Translations under genes and position numbers: made by a program
Shown here: positions 34,501 to 43,180 of the stretch, piece by piece
Position numbering within the stretch: the first letter of the stretch is position 1
Layout of the letters: each line of letters opens with the position of its first letter
From: Azospira sp. I13
GTDB taxonomy: Bacteria; Pseudomonadota; Gammaproteobacteria; Burkholderiales; Rhodocyclaceae
NCBI RefSeq assembly: GCF_003112695.1
Contig: NZ_BFBP01000026.1
Location: 62,001 to 126,000 of the forward strand
Reading direction: 5' to 3'
DNA: 64,000 nt
The notes under the pieces: model-generated
Seen by the model: the letters and a program-made list of their open reading frames with translations, nothing else
Told to the model about the DNA's origin: nothing
Database searches by the model: none

Positions 34501-34760
34501 TTCAGCTGGTGGGCCGAGAACAGCACGACCTGGCCGGCCACAAAATTGACCCGCACATTTTTCTGCTCGTCCCCCCAGGTGCAGCTGCGCACCCCCAGGG
34601 TCTCGTCGCAACGGGCCGGTTCGCCGAGCAGGGCCGTCACTTCCTCATATTTTTGCCCCATCTTCAGCTTGCCGTAGTTTTCCAGGGTCAGCTTGGAACA
34701 GGCAGTCAGGGCCAGCACGCCCAGGCTGAGCAGCAGGGTCGGCAACAGTCGCTTCTTCAT
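34497..34760 (-). CDS. Small outer-membrane-type lipoprotein (DUF3862-like)
   Basis: This 87-residue lipoprotein has a signal peptide with lipobox LTAC, then YGKLKMGQKYEEVTALLGEP, which resembles the SmpA/OmlA-DUF3862 (BLIP-like) fold. Two cysteines (ARCDE and RSCTW) may pair. ATG at 34760 follows AAGGAG; the frame is open further upstream but without a better start. Function is unknown. Confidence 0.78.
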   Translation of the reverse strand: MKKRLLPTLLLSLGVLALTACSKLTLENYGKLKMGQKYEEVTALLGEPARCDETLGVRSCTWGDEQKNVRVNFVAGQVVLFSAHQLN

Positions 34761-34863
34761 GGCAGCTCCTTCGCAGAGAAAGTGTGAGGGCAGGAGGGGG
34801 CGCCGGGGCAATGCGGGGGCTGGCACATCGGGTGCGAGGGCTGCTGAATGGGCCAGGCAGGGC

Positions 34864-37800
34864 CTAGCCGTATTGCAGATCCACGTTGGCCGGCGTCAGC
34901 CAGTCCCGTAGTGTATCCAGGAGGGCATCATCCGGGCGGACCCGGGCGCTTTCCCCCAGCAATAGCTCGCATTGGGCCACCGGGTTGCTATAGAACAGAC
35001 GCACCGGGCAGCCATCCGGTTCCCGGAAGGGGGCCAGCAATTCCTGCAGCTTGCGGGCATCGGCCTGGCCGTTCATCGACAGCTTGAGCTGCCGGGCAAA
35101 GCGGGTGCGTGCCTCGGGCAGCGTCAGCACGCTGTCGGCGACGATGCGCAGGCCATCGCGGAAGTCGTCCTTGCTTACCTTGCCTTCGATGATGATGGGC
35201 TCGTCCACCCGCAACTTGTTGCGGCAGGCGTCGAAGACCTCGCTGTACACCGTCACCTCTAGGGCGTCGCAGCTGCCGTCGTCGAGCAGGATGATGCCCA
35301 TGCGGCCCCGGTTGGTCATCTTCACCCGCAGATCCATCACCACGCCGGCGAGGGATTGCAATTCCCGCTGAGGGGAAATGTGGTTGAGGGGCTTGCGCAC
35401 GAAGCGCCGCACCTCGGCCTTGATGGCATCGAAGGGGTGGCCGGAATAGAAGAAGCCCAGGGCCTGTTTTTCTTCCTGCAGGCGCTGTTTCTCGTCCCAG
35501 GGGCGGACTGTCACGTACTGGGGCGCCTCGGCCACGGCATCGTCGCCGCTGCCGAACATGTCGAACAGGCCGCCCTGGTGGGCGTGGCGCTCGGCCTGGT
35601 CGGCGGCTTCCATGGCGATGCCGACGGAGGCCAGCAACTGGGCGCGGCCGCCGCCCGGGTCCAGGGTGTCAAAGGCACCGGCCCGGATCAGGGCTTCGAT
35701 GGTACGACGATTCACCAGGCGCTTGTCCACCCGCAGGCAGAAGTCGAAGAGGTCCTTGAAGGGGCCGCTTTCCTGGCGGGCGGCGAGGATGCATTCCACC
35801 GCCTGCTGGCCGGTGCCCTTCACCGCGCCCAGGCCGTAGCGGATAGTCTTGGCATCCACCGGCACGAAGCGATAGTCGGAATGGTTCACGTCCGGCGGCA
35901 GGACGGTGATGCGGTTCTTCACCGTGTCTTCGTAGAAGATCTTCACGGTGTCCGTGTTGTCCATGTCCGAAGACAGGGTGGCTGCCATGAAGGCCGAGCA
36001 GTAGTGCGCCTTGAGCCAGGCCGTATGGTAGGTGACCATGGCGTAGGCGGCGGTGTGGGACTTGTTGAAGCCGTATTCCGCGAACTTTGTCATCAGGTCG
36101 AACAGCTGTTCGGCCAGGGCCGGGTCGTAGCCCTTCTTCTTCGCCCCGTCGGCAATGGTCTCCCGGTGCTTGGCCATTTCCTCGGGCTTCTTCTTGCCCA
36201 TGGCCCGGCGCAGCATGTCGGCGCCGCCCAGGGTGTAGCCCCCGATGATCTGGGAGATCTGCATTACCTGTTCCTGGTACACGATCACCCCGTAGGTGGG
36301 GTCCAGGCAGCCCTTCAGGTCCGGGTGGAAATAGTCGATGGCCTGCTGGCCCTTTTTCCGTAGGATGAAGTCGTCCACCATGCCCGAGCCCAGGGGGCCG
36401 GGGCGGTAGAGGGCCAGTACGGCGATGATGTCTTCGAAGCGGTCGGGAGCCAGCTTTTTCAGGAGCTTCTTCATGCCCTCCGATTCCACCTGGAAGATTG
36501 CCGTGGTGTTGGCTTCCTTGAGGATCTGGTAGGCGGCGGGGTCGGTGAAGGGCAGGGAGAGCAGGTCCAGCTTTTCGCCAGTGAGCCGCTCCACGTATTG
36601 CACGGCCAGTTCGATAATGGTCAGGTTGCGCAGACCCAGGAAGTCGAACTTCACCAGGCCGACCTTTTCCACATCGTCCTTGTCGTACTGGCTGACCACC
36701 GAGTCGGAGCCGGGCTGGGCATACAGCGGGCAGAAGTCGGTGAGCTTGCCCGGGGCGATGAGTACGCCCCCGGCGTGCATGCCGACGTTGCGGGTCAGGT
36801 CCTCCAGCTTCATGGCCAGTGCGAAGAGTTCGGCGACTTCCTCTTCCTCCTCCATCTTCTCCTTCAGCTGGGGCTCCATCTCCAGGGCCTGGGAGAGGGA
36901 TACCGGCTTGTTGGCTTCCACCGGAATCAGCTTGGACAGGGAATCGCAGAAGTTGTAGGGCAGGTCCAGCACCCGGCCCACGTCCCGGATCACCGCCTTG
37001 GAGGACATGGTGCCGAAGGTGGCGATTTGGGAAACCGCATCGACGCCGTACTTGTGCCGGACGTATTCGATCACCTTGTAGCGGTTGTCCTGGCAGAAGT
37101 CGATGTCGAAGTCGGGCATGGAGACCCGCTCGGGGTTGAGGAAGCGCTCAAACAGCAGGGCGTACTGCAGCGGGTCCAGGTCCGTAATGCCCAGGCTGTA
37201 GGCCACCAGGGAGCCGGCACCGGAGCCCCGGCCCGGGCCTACGGGGACACCGTTGTTCTTGCCCCAGTTGATGAAGTCCGCCACGATCAGGAAGTAGCCG
37301 GGGAAGCCCATCTGCACGATGGTCTTGGTCTCGATCTCCAGGCGTTCGTCGTATTCCGGGCGCCGCCGCTGCCGTTCCTCTGGGTCGGGGAAGAGCAGCT
37401 CCAGGCGCTTTTCCAAACCTTTCTTCGCCTCGTCGATGAGGTGATCGTCCAGGGTCATGCCTTCCGGCGTGGGGAACTGGGGCAGGAAGTTCTTGCCCAG
37501 GGTCAGGGTCAGGCTGCAGCGCCGAGCGATTTCCAGGGTGTTTTCCAGGGCCTCGGGCAGGTCGGCGAAAAGCTCCGCCATTTCGGCCTGGGTCTTGAAA
37601 TACTGTTGCTCGGTAAACGTTTTGGGCCGGCGCCGGTCTCCCAGCACATAGCCTTCGGCGATGCAGACCCGGGCCTCGTGGGCCTTGAAGTCATCGGGGT
37701 CGAGAAACTGGATGGGGTGGGTGGCCACCAGGGGCAGGTCCAGGTCCGCCGCCAGGTCGGCGGTGGCGGCCACCAGCTGTTCCTGTTGCGGATGGCCGGC

Positions 37801-38331
37801 CCGCTGCACCTCCAGGTAGAAGGCGCCGGGGAAGCGTGCGGCCCATTCCCGGGCCCGTTCCATGGCGGCCTCCCGGTTGCCGGACAGCAGGGCTTCGCCC
37901 ACGTCGCCATCCTTGGCGCCGGAGAGGGCGATGAGGCCATCGCAGCCCACTTCCTCGAACCACACCCGCTTGATTTCCGCCCGGTCCCGCCGGCCTTCCG
38001 CCAGGTAAGCCCGGGACAGCAGTTCGCACAGCTGCAGGTAGCCCTGATGGTTGCGCACCAGCAGTTGCAGGCGGGAGGGGCGATCAGTCTCCTGCTCGTT
38101 GGCGATCCACACGTCGGCGCCGGTCACCGGCTTGATGCCCTTGCCGCGGCAGGCGTTGTAGAACTTCACCAGGCCGAAGCAGTTGGCCAGGTCGGTCAGC
38201 GCCATGGCCGGTTGGCCATCCTTGACGGCACGGCCCACCGCGTCGTCCAGACGGACGATGCCGTCGGTGACGGAGTACTCGCTGTGGAGCCGGAGGTGGA
38301 CGAAGCGGGGGGCGGTGCTGGGATCGGTCAT
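34864..38331 (-). CDS. dnaE: DNA polymerase III alpha subunit
   Basis: DnaE is the replicative polymerase. The 1155-residue protein has an N-terminal PHP domain (HLRLHSEYSVTDG), the polymerase core (GPGRGSGAGSLVAYSLGI; catalytic Asp pair in MPDFDIDFC near residue 406; YGVIVYQEQVMQI), a HhH region, a C-terminal OB fold (VVMDLRVKMTNRGRMGIILLDD) and a clamp-binding-like motif QGGLFDMF. Length is typical. It appears to be monocistronic. Confidence 0.97.
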   Translation of the reverse strand: MTDPSTAPRFVHLRLHSEYSVTDGIVRLDDAVGRAVKDGQPAMALTDLANCFGLVKFYNACRGKGIKPVTGADVWIANEQETDRPSRLQLLVRNHQGYLQLCELLSRAYLAEGRRDRAEIKRVWFEEVGCDGLIALSGAKDGDVGEALLSGNREAAMERAREWAARFPGAFYLEVQRAGHPQQEQLVAATADLAADLDLPLVATHPIQFLDPDDFKAHEARVCIAEGYVLGDRRRPKTFTEQQYFKTQAEMAELFADLPEALENTLEIARRCSLTLTLGKNFLPQFPTPEGMTLDDHLIDEAKKGLEKRLELLFPDPEERQRRRPEYDERLEIETKTIVQMGFPGYFLIVADFINWGKNNGVPVGPGRGSGAGSLVAYSLGITDLDPLQYALLFERFLNPERVSMPDFDIDFCQDNRYKVIEYVRHKYGVDAVSQIATFGTMSSKAVIRDVGRVLDLPYNFCDSLSKLIPVEANKPVSLSQALEMEPQLKEKMEEEEEVAELFALAMKLEDLTRNVGMHAGGVLIAPGKLTDFCPLYAQPGSDSVVSQYDKDDVEKVGLVKFDFLGLRNLTIIELAVQYVERLTGEKLDLLSLPFTDPAAYQILKEANTTAIFQVESEGMKKLLKKLAPDRFEDIIAVLALYRPGPLGSGMVDDFILRKKGQQAIDYFHPDLKGCLDPTYGVIVYQEQVMQISQIIGGYTLGGADMLRRAMGKKKPEEMAKHRETIADGAKKKGYDPALAEQLFDLMTKFAEYGFNKSHTAAYAMVTYHTAWLKAHYCSAFMAATLSSDMDNTDTVKIFYEDTVKNRITVLPPDVNHSDYRFVPVDAKTIRYGLGAVKGTGQQAVECILAARQESGPFKDLFDFCLRVDKRLVNRRTIEALIRAGAFDTLDPGGGRAQLLASVGIAMEAADQAERHAHQGGLFDMFGSGDDAVAEAPQYVTVRPWDEKQRLQEEKQALGFFYSGHPFDAIKAEVRRFVRKPLNHISPQRELQSLAGVVMDLRVKMTNRGRMGIILLDDGSCDALEVTVYSEVFDACRNKLRVDEPIIIEGKVSKDDFRDGLRIVADSVLTLPEARTRFARQLKLSMNGQADARKLQELLAPFREPDGCPVRLFYSNPVAQCELLLGESARVRPDDALLDTLRDWLTPANVDLQYG

Positions 38332-38368
38332 GGCCGAATTTTACCCCAGGGGCCGGGGGCGGGTCTGG

Positions 38369-39280
38369 CTAGCGCAGCCCTTCCGTCAGTTGCTGGCAGA
38401 GGGCCGGGTCTTCCAGGGCCTGGAGGAACCAGGCCAGGGCCCGGCCTTCATGGCCGGTGCGCCAGGCCAGGTAGAGCGGGGTGGGGGGCTTGGGGGCGGC
38501 GAGGCGGCGGATCACCAGGCGGCCGGCGGCGACCTCCCGCTGGGCCAGCCAGGGGGGGAGGTGGCCCACGCCCAGGCCGGCGGCCTGGGCGGCAGCCTTG
38601 CTTTCGATATCCGGCACCCGCAGGGCGTCCTGGCCTTCCAGCAGGCCCGAGGTGCGAGCGGCCAGTTCCCGGGAGGTGTCGGCCAGCACCACAGCGCGGT
38701 GCCGTATCTGCTCGCTCACCGGAATGGGTTCCGGTACGGTTGCCAGGGGGTGGTGAGGGGCCAGGGTGAAGACCGAATGCAGGGTGGCCAGGGGGCGGGT
38801 GGCGATGCCGCTGCGGGCGGGCATGTCGCCCGGGGCGCCGATCATGAGGTCGGCCCGGCCGGTGGCCAGGGCATCCCAACAGCCGCCCAGGACTTCGTAG
38901 GAGAGGCGCAGGCGGGTGCCGTGGCCTTCGGCGTAGTAACGCTGCAACAGGGGCAGGACGCGGTCCATGGGGATGATGGCGTCGACGGCGATGGCCAGCT
39001 CCGTTTCCCAGCCCGTGGCCACCTGGCGTACCCGGGCTTCCAGCTCCAGGGCCGCCCGCAGCAGGTGGCGGCCGTCCTCCAGCAGGGTGCGGCCGGCCGG
39101 AGTGAGTACGGCGCGGCGGCCGTTCTTCTCGAACAGCGCTACCCCCATGTCGCCTTCCAGTTTCTGTACGGCATGGGAGAGGGCGGAGGGAACCCGGTGC
39201 AGGCGCTCGGCTGCGGCGGCGAAGGAGCCCTGGGTGTCGATGGCATCGAGAATCTGCAGGGCGTCGAGGGTCAGGCGCAT
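38369..39280 (-). CDS. LysR-family transcription regulator, divergent from pirin
   Basis: The 303-residue protein has an N-terminal winged helix (QGSFAAAAERLHRVPSALSHAVQKLE) and a periplasmic-binding-like effector domain with PHHPLATVPEP and GLGVGHLPPWLA. It diverges from the pirin gene, the usual layout when a LysR protein controls its neighbour. It resembles the LysR regulators found beside pirin or quinone-oxidoreductase genes. Confidence 0.92.
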   Translation of the reverse strand: MRLTLDALQILDAIDTQGSFAAAAERLHRVPSALSHAVQKLEGDMGVALFEKNGRRAVLTPAGRTLLEDGRHLLRAALELEARVRQVATGWETELAIAVDAIIPMDRVLPLLQRYYAEGHGTRLRLSYEVLGGCWDALATGRADLMIGAPGDMPARSGIATRPLATLHSVFTLAPHHPLATVPEPIPVSEQIRHRAVVLADTSRELAARTSGLLEGQDALRVPDIESKAAAQAAGLGVGHLPPWLAQREVAAGRLVIRRLAAPKPPTPLYLAWRTGHEGRALAWFLQALEDPALCQQLTEGLR

Positions 39281-39295
39281 AGGTGAAATAAATTG

Positions 39296-39314
39296 ATGGA
39301 ATCGGTTAATTCAT
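39296..39314. promoter_or_regulatory. Possible LysR operator in LysR-pirin gap
   Basis: ATGGAAT-CGGTT-AATTCAT is an imperfect inverted repeat (arms match at five of seven positions) lying just upstream of the LysR start in the divergent gap. It is AT-rich like typical LysR boxes. Confidence 0.3.
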
Positions 39315-39518
39315 TTCGCTGGAATTGGCGTGGAGCCGCACTTAGTATAGGTCTGAAGCATGAATTTAACTGAACATTCGCTGCTGCCATTGCCCGCTAT
39401 TCGCGTTGGCGTCGGCCGGGGCGGTGAATTCAGGCATTGCCTACGCGGTCCGAACCTGTGCCGTTCCCGTTTTAGTTCTCCTTCTCCCTTTCTCCTCTCC
39501 CCGCTTTCGGAGGTTGCC

Positions 39519-40229
39519 ATGATCCAGCTCCGCCCCTCTGCCGCCCGCGGCCAGGCCGACCACGGCTGGCTGCAGGCCCGCCACAGTTTTTCCTTTGCCG
39601 ATTACCACGACCCCCGGGAAATGGGCTGGGGCGCGCTGCGGGTCATCAACGAAGACCGGGTGGCGCCGGGCACCGGCTTTCCCATGCACGGCCATCGGGA
39701 CATGGAAATCGTCACCTACATCCTCGCCGGCACCCTGGAGCACAAGGACAGCCTGGGCAACGGCGGCCTCATCCGCCGTGGTGAGGTGCAGCGCATGAGC
39801 GCCGGCAAGGGCATCCTGCACAGCGAATTCAATCCCTCCCGGGAGGAGGAAACCCATCTGCTGCAGATCTGGATCGAACCCGCCGCCCGGGGCGGGTCCG
39901 CCAGCTACGAGCAGCGCCAGCTATTCACGCAGGAGGCCAGCGGCCGGCTGTTCGTCGTTGCCTCTCCCGATGGCCGCGACGGCAGCACCGTGATCCAGCA
40001 GGATGCCCTGCTGCTGGCCGCCCACCTGGAAGCGGGGGAATCCGTCAGCCATGCCCTGGCGCCCGGGCGGCTGGCCTACGTACACGTGATTCGTGGCCAG
40101 CTGAGCCTCAACGGCCAGGCCCTGGCGGCGGGCGACGGCGCCAAGATTCACGACGAAGCTTCATTGGTTTTCCGCAACGGCGAGGTCGCCGGCGAGTTCC
40201 TGCTGTTCGAGCTGCCGCCCGTGGCCTGA
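39519..40229 (+). CDS. Pirin-family bicupin, putative quercetinase-like
   Basis: The 236-residue protein has the pirin N-terminal cupin with metal-site motifs HSFSFADY, FPMHGHRDMEIVTYI and HSEFNPSREEE, and a C-terminal cupin. Some pirins are quercetin dioxygenases; the substrate here is unknown. ATG at 39519 follows CGGAGG; the frame is open upstream but the family starts here. It is followed 68 bp later by a WrbA-like gene, and the pair is probably an operon controlled by the divergent LysR protein. Confidence 0.92.
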   Translation: MIQLRPSAARGQADHGWLQARHSFSFADYHDPREMGWGALRVINEDRVAPGTGFPMHGHRDMEIVTYILAGTLEHKDSLGNGGLIRRGEVQRMSAGKGILHSEFNPSREEETHLLQIWIEPAARGGSASYEQRQLFTQEASGRLFVVASPDGRDGSTVIQQDALLLAAHLEAGESVSHALAPGRLAYVHVIRGQLSLNGQALAAGDGAKIHDEASLVFRNGEVAGEFLLFELPPVA

Positions 40230-40297
40230 GCGCTTTCGCGCGCTGGCGTTTCCCTTTTTTCTCCCTGGTTCTTCCCCTTTATCCGAAGGAGCAATTG

Positions 40298-40873
40298 ATG
40301 GCAAAAATCGCAATCGTCTATCACAGTGGCTACGGCCATACCGCCAAGCAGGCCGAGGCCGTGGCCGCCGGTGTGGCGGGCGTTGAAGGGGCCACCGCCC
40401 AGCTGGTGGCCCTGGACGACATCGCCGCCGTGCCCTGGGCCGACCTGGATGCCGCCGATGGCATCATCTTCGGCGCCCCCACCTACATGGGCGGCCCCTC
40501 CGCCAAGTTCAAGGAATTCGCCGATGCCTCCTCCAAGGCCTGGTTCACCCGGGCCTGGCAGGACAAGGTGGCCGGCGGCTTCACCAATTCCGCCTCCCTC
40601 AACGGCGACAAGCAGGGCACCCTGGGCGCCCTCACTACCCTGGCCCTGCAGCACGGTATGATCTGGGTCAGCCTGGGTCTGTTGCCTGCCAACAGCTCCA
40701 AGGCCCAGCGCAATGATGTGAACCGCATGGGGGCCTCCTTCGGCGCCATGGCCCAGTCCGATTCCGACGTCGGCCCCGATGTGGCCCCGCCGGCCGGCGA
40801 CCTGGAAACCTCTCGCCTCTACGGTGCCCGGGTGGCAGAAACCACCCTGCGCTTCGTGCGCGGCAAGCGCTGA
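40298..40873 (+). CDS. WrbA-like flavodoxin-fold NAD(P)H:quinone oxidoreductase
   Basis: This 191-residue FMN protein has the phosphate-binding loop YHSGYGHTAKQAEAVAAG, GIIFGAPTYMGGPSAKFKEF and a conserved TNSASLNGDKQGTL. It matches the WrbA-like two-electron quinone reductases, which limit redox cycling. ATG at 40298 follows GAAGGA; a TTG three bases upstream is less likely. It lies downstream of pirin, fitting a response to quinones or aromatic compounds. Confidence 0.9.
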   Translation: MAKIAIVYHSGYGHTAKQAEAVAAGVAGVEGATAQLVALDDIAAVPWADLDAADGIIFGAPTYMGGPSAKFKEFADASSKAWFTRAWQDKVAGGFTNSASLNGDKQGTLGALTTLALQHGMIWVSLGLLPANSSKAQRNDVNRMGASFGAMAQSDSDVGPDVAPPAGDLETSRLYGARVAETTLRFVRGKR

Positions 40874-40943
40874 TCTATTTGGATCAGCCCGCCGTTTGCC
40901 CGGCCGCCTGGTGCGGCCCGGATATTCTTCGGTGCCCTGCCAG

Positions 40944-40969
40944 ACCCCGGCCTTCGTGCCGGGGTTTTT
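40944..40969 (+). terminator. Rho-independent terminator after WrbA-like gene
   Basis: ACCCCGGC (40944-40951) pairs with GCCGGGGT (40958-40965), followed by T residues. Confidence 0.85.
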
Positions 40970-40977
40970 GCTATAGT
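40969..40977 (+). promoter_or_regulatory. Extended -10 promoter of double-receiver gene
   Basis: TGC-TATAGT is an extended -10 element (TGn plus five of six TATAAT bases) that begins right at the end of the preceding terminator and 30 bp before the next ATG. No -35 is seen, which fits extended -10 promoters. Confidence 0.45.
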
Positions 40978-41006
40978 GGCCGGCGAAAACAAAGGAGGGG
41001 AGCTCC

Positions 41007-41807
41007 ATGCACATGATTTCTTCCGTCGCCGACCTCTCGGTCGTGCTGGTGGAACCATCCAACACCCAGGCCCACATCGTCGAGCACTTCCTGCGCAACC
41101 TGGGCATCGCCAACATTCAGACCGCTGCCGGAGGTGAGCCTGCCCTGGCCCTCATTCGTCAGGTCAAGCCCTCGGTGGTGATCAGCGCCATGTATCTGCC
41201 GGATACCACCGGCACTGAACTGGTGTATGCCATGCGGGCCGATCCGGATCTGGAAATGCTGCCTTTTGTCCTGATCTCCAGCGAAACCCGGCCCCAGGTG
41301 CTGGAACCCATCCGCCAGTCCGGCGCCTGCAGCATCCTGCCCAAGCCTTTCACCGAAAAGCAGCTGCTCACCGCCCTGCGGGCCGTGGTGGATTACCTGG
41401 AGCCGGAAGGCCAGCTGGAAGTGCCGGTGGATCTGGAAAGCCTGAAGGTGCTGATCGTGGACGACAGCCCGGTGTCCCGCAAATTCCTGCGCCACATCCT
41501 GGAAAACCAGGGGATCGAGAATTTCCTCGAGGCCAGCAACGGTAAGGAAGCTGTCGCCATCCTCGGTGAAACCATGGTGGATTTGGTGCTAACGGACTAC
41601 AACATGCCGGAAATGGACGGCAAGGCCCTGGTCGAATACATCCGCCAGCAGAGCTGGCAGGCCACCGTGCCGGTGCTCATGGTGACCAGCGAATCCAACA
41701 TGAGCCGTCTGGCCGCCGTGGAGCAGGCCGGCGTCTCCGCCATCTGCGACAAGCCCTTCGATCCCAAGACCGTCAAGGGTCTGATCGAACGGGCCATGTG
41801 GGGTTAA
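41007..41807 (+). CDS. Double-receiver response regulator, first receiver degenerate
   Basis: The 266-residue protein has two CheY-like domains and no output domain. The first (residues 8-130) lacks the phospho-acceptor: Ser60 (VVISAMYLPD) stands where Asp is expected and the acidic pair is reduced to Glu16, though Lys113 remains. The second (145-265) is canonical, with VDDS, Asp197 in TDYNMPEMDG, VTSE and DKPFD. A strong AAGGAGGGGAG site lies upstream. It is not next to a kinase gene; a chemotaxis-like or adaptor role is possible. Confidence 0.9.
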   Translation: MHMISSVADLSVVLVEPSNTQAHIVEHFLRNLGIANIQTAAGGEPALALIRQVKPSVVISAMYLPDTTGTELVYAMRADPDLEMLPFVLISSETRPQVLEPIRQSGACSILPKPFTEKQLLTALRAVVDYLEPEGQLEVPVDLESLKVLIVDDSPVSRKFLRHILENQGIENFLEASNGKEAVAILGETMVDLVLTDYNMPEMDGKALVEYIRQQSWQATVPVLMVTSESNMSRLAAVEQAGVSAICDKPFDPKTVKGLIERAMWG

Positions 41808-41809
41808 GT

Positions 41810-41828
41810 CCGCTCAAGGCTTGAGCGG
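41810..41828. repeat. Perfect inverted repeat at convergent gene ends
   Basis: CCGCTCAAG and CTTGAGCGG flank a single G, overlapping the stop of the Sel1 gene and just past the stop of the double-receiver gene. There is no T-run, so it is at best a weak terminator or an RNA 3'-end stabiliser. Confidence 0.5.
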
Positions 41829-42398
41829 GACGGTGGCCAGGGCCGCCGTCTGGGTCACGGGAGCGTTGCTGCGTTGCAGCCGTTCCTGCAATTCGGCCAG
41901 TACCTGCTGGCCATCCTGCCGGGAGCGGGCCAGGGAGGTCCGCATCTCGTCCTGCCAGATCAGCTTGGCCGCCTGCTGGCGCCATTGGGCCAGTTGCGGG
42001 TTGTGGGCTACATGGTGGTAGTGGTGCAGCCGGTTCATGGTGAACCAGCGATGGGCTTCCGTCTGGTCGGCGGCCACGCCGATACCTTCCTGGTACATCA
42101 GGCCCACTTCGTACTGCGCCTGAATGTCGCCCTGCTCGGCCGCCCGCTTGTACCAGCGCAGGGCGGCAGCCAAATCCTCGGGCACACCGTCGGCGTAGCG
42201 ATACATCAGACCCAGGTTGTATTGGGCATCCCGCACGCCTTTTTCCGCCAATTCCTGCCAGAGGGCGGCAGCTTGCCGGTAGTGCCCCTGGCGATGGGCC
42301 TGGGCGGCCTGGGTGAAGCGTTCCGTGTCGGCGTTATCCGCCTGGGCGGCGGCGCTCAGAAACAGGAAGAAAATGCAGGTCAGGTGCCGCAGGCCCAT
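41814..42398 (-). CDS. Secreted Sel1-repeat protein
   Basis: The 194-residue protein has a signal peptide (cleavage near AAAQA), then Sel1-like TPR repeats (AQYNLGLMYRYADGVPEDLAAALRWYKRAAEQGD and the next repeat AQYEVGLMYQEGIGVAADQTEAHRWF) and a helical C terminus. Sel1 repeats mediate protein contacts. The partner is unknown. Confidence 0.85.
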   Translation of the reverse strand: MGLRHLTCIFFLFLSAAAQADNADTERFTQAAQAHRQGHYRQAAALWQELAEKGVRDAQYNLGLMYRYADGVPEDLAAALRWYKRAAEQGDIQAQYEVGLMYQEGIGVAADQTEAHRWFTMNRLHHYHHVAHNPQLAQWRQQAAKLIWQDEMRTSLARSRQDGQQVLAELQERLQRSNAPVTQTAALATVPLKP

Positions 42399-42523
42399 GG
42401 AGTGTCCTTTCGTCGCGTGGTTTTCCCCGACCAGGTGCCGGGGAAAACCATTCTATGGACAGGGCCATTGCCGCGGAATGAGACAAATCGCCGCAGCGGC
42501 AGGGTGTCGCACCCCGCCCGGGC

Positions 42524-43102
42524 TCAGCTCTTGGGCAGGCGGCCCATGAGGAAGAACTCGTCGTTGGGGCGCATGCTGGTGAGGTTGGCGAGGCGGTTGG
42601 AGAGGGCGAAGAAGGCGGCGATGGCGCCGATGTCCCAGATGTCTTCATCGCTGAAACCGTGTTCCCGCAGGGGCTGAAGGTCGGCGTCGCCCACTTCGGC
42701 GGAATGCAGGGCAACCTTCATGGCGAAGTCCAGCATGGCCTTCTGCCGCTGGCTGATATCAGCCTTGCGGTAGTTGATGGCCACCTGGTCGGCCACCAGG
42801 GGATTCTTGGCGCGGATGCGCAGGATGGCGCCGTGGGCGACGACGCAGTACTGGCACTGGTTGGCGCCGGAGGTGGCGACCACGATCATTTCCCGCTCGG
42901 CCTTGGTCAGGCCGCCGTCCTTTTCCATGAGGGCGTCGTGGTAGGCGAAGAAGGCGCGGAATTCCTCGGGGCGGTGGGCCAGGGTGAGAAAGACATTGGG
43001 CACGAAGCCGGCCTTTTCCTGAACTGCGAGAATCTTTTCCCGGATGTCGGCGGGCAGGTCGGCCAGTTCGGGGACGGGGAAGCGGCTGATGGGGTGGGTC
43101 AT
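42524..43102 (-). CDS. AhpD-like peroxidase-related protein
   Basis: The 192-residue protein belongs to the carboxymuconolactone-decarboxylase/AhpD superfamily, with the redox pair in ANQCQYCVVAHGA and GFVPNVFLTLAHRPE, the start of the peroxidase-related (TIGR01926-like) group. The CxxC and downstream His are the expected active site. It diverges from the dienelactone hydrolase gene by under 80 bp. Confidence 0.88.
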   Translation of the reverse strand: MTHPISRFPVPELADLPADIREKILAVQEKAGFVPNVFLTLAHRPEEFRAFFAYHDALMEKDGGLTKAEREMIVVATSGANQCQYCVVAHGAILRIRAKNPLVADQVAINYRKADISQRQKAMLDFAMKVALHSAEVGDADLQPLREHGFSDEDIWDIGAIAAFFALSNRLANLTSMRPNDEFFLMGRLPKS

Positions 43103-43180
43103 GGAGGTCTCCTGAAGTATTTGCGCTTGTTATGAGGGGTGCCTATTCTAGCCATTCCCCCACCCGCCATGGAGCCCGCC

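Noticed and set aside
36598-38769. 723-codon open frame opposite dnaE
   Set aside because: Antisense to dnaE and to the adjacent LysR gene; no recognisable domain.
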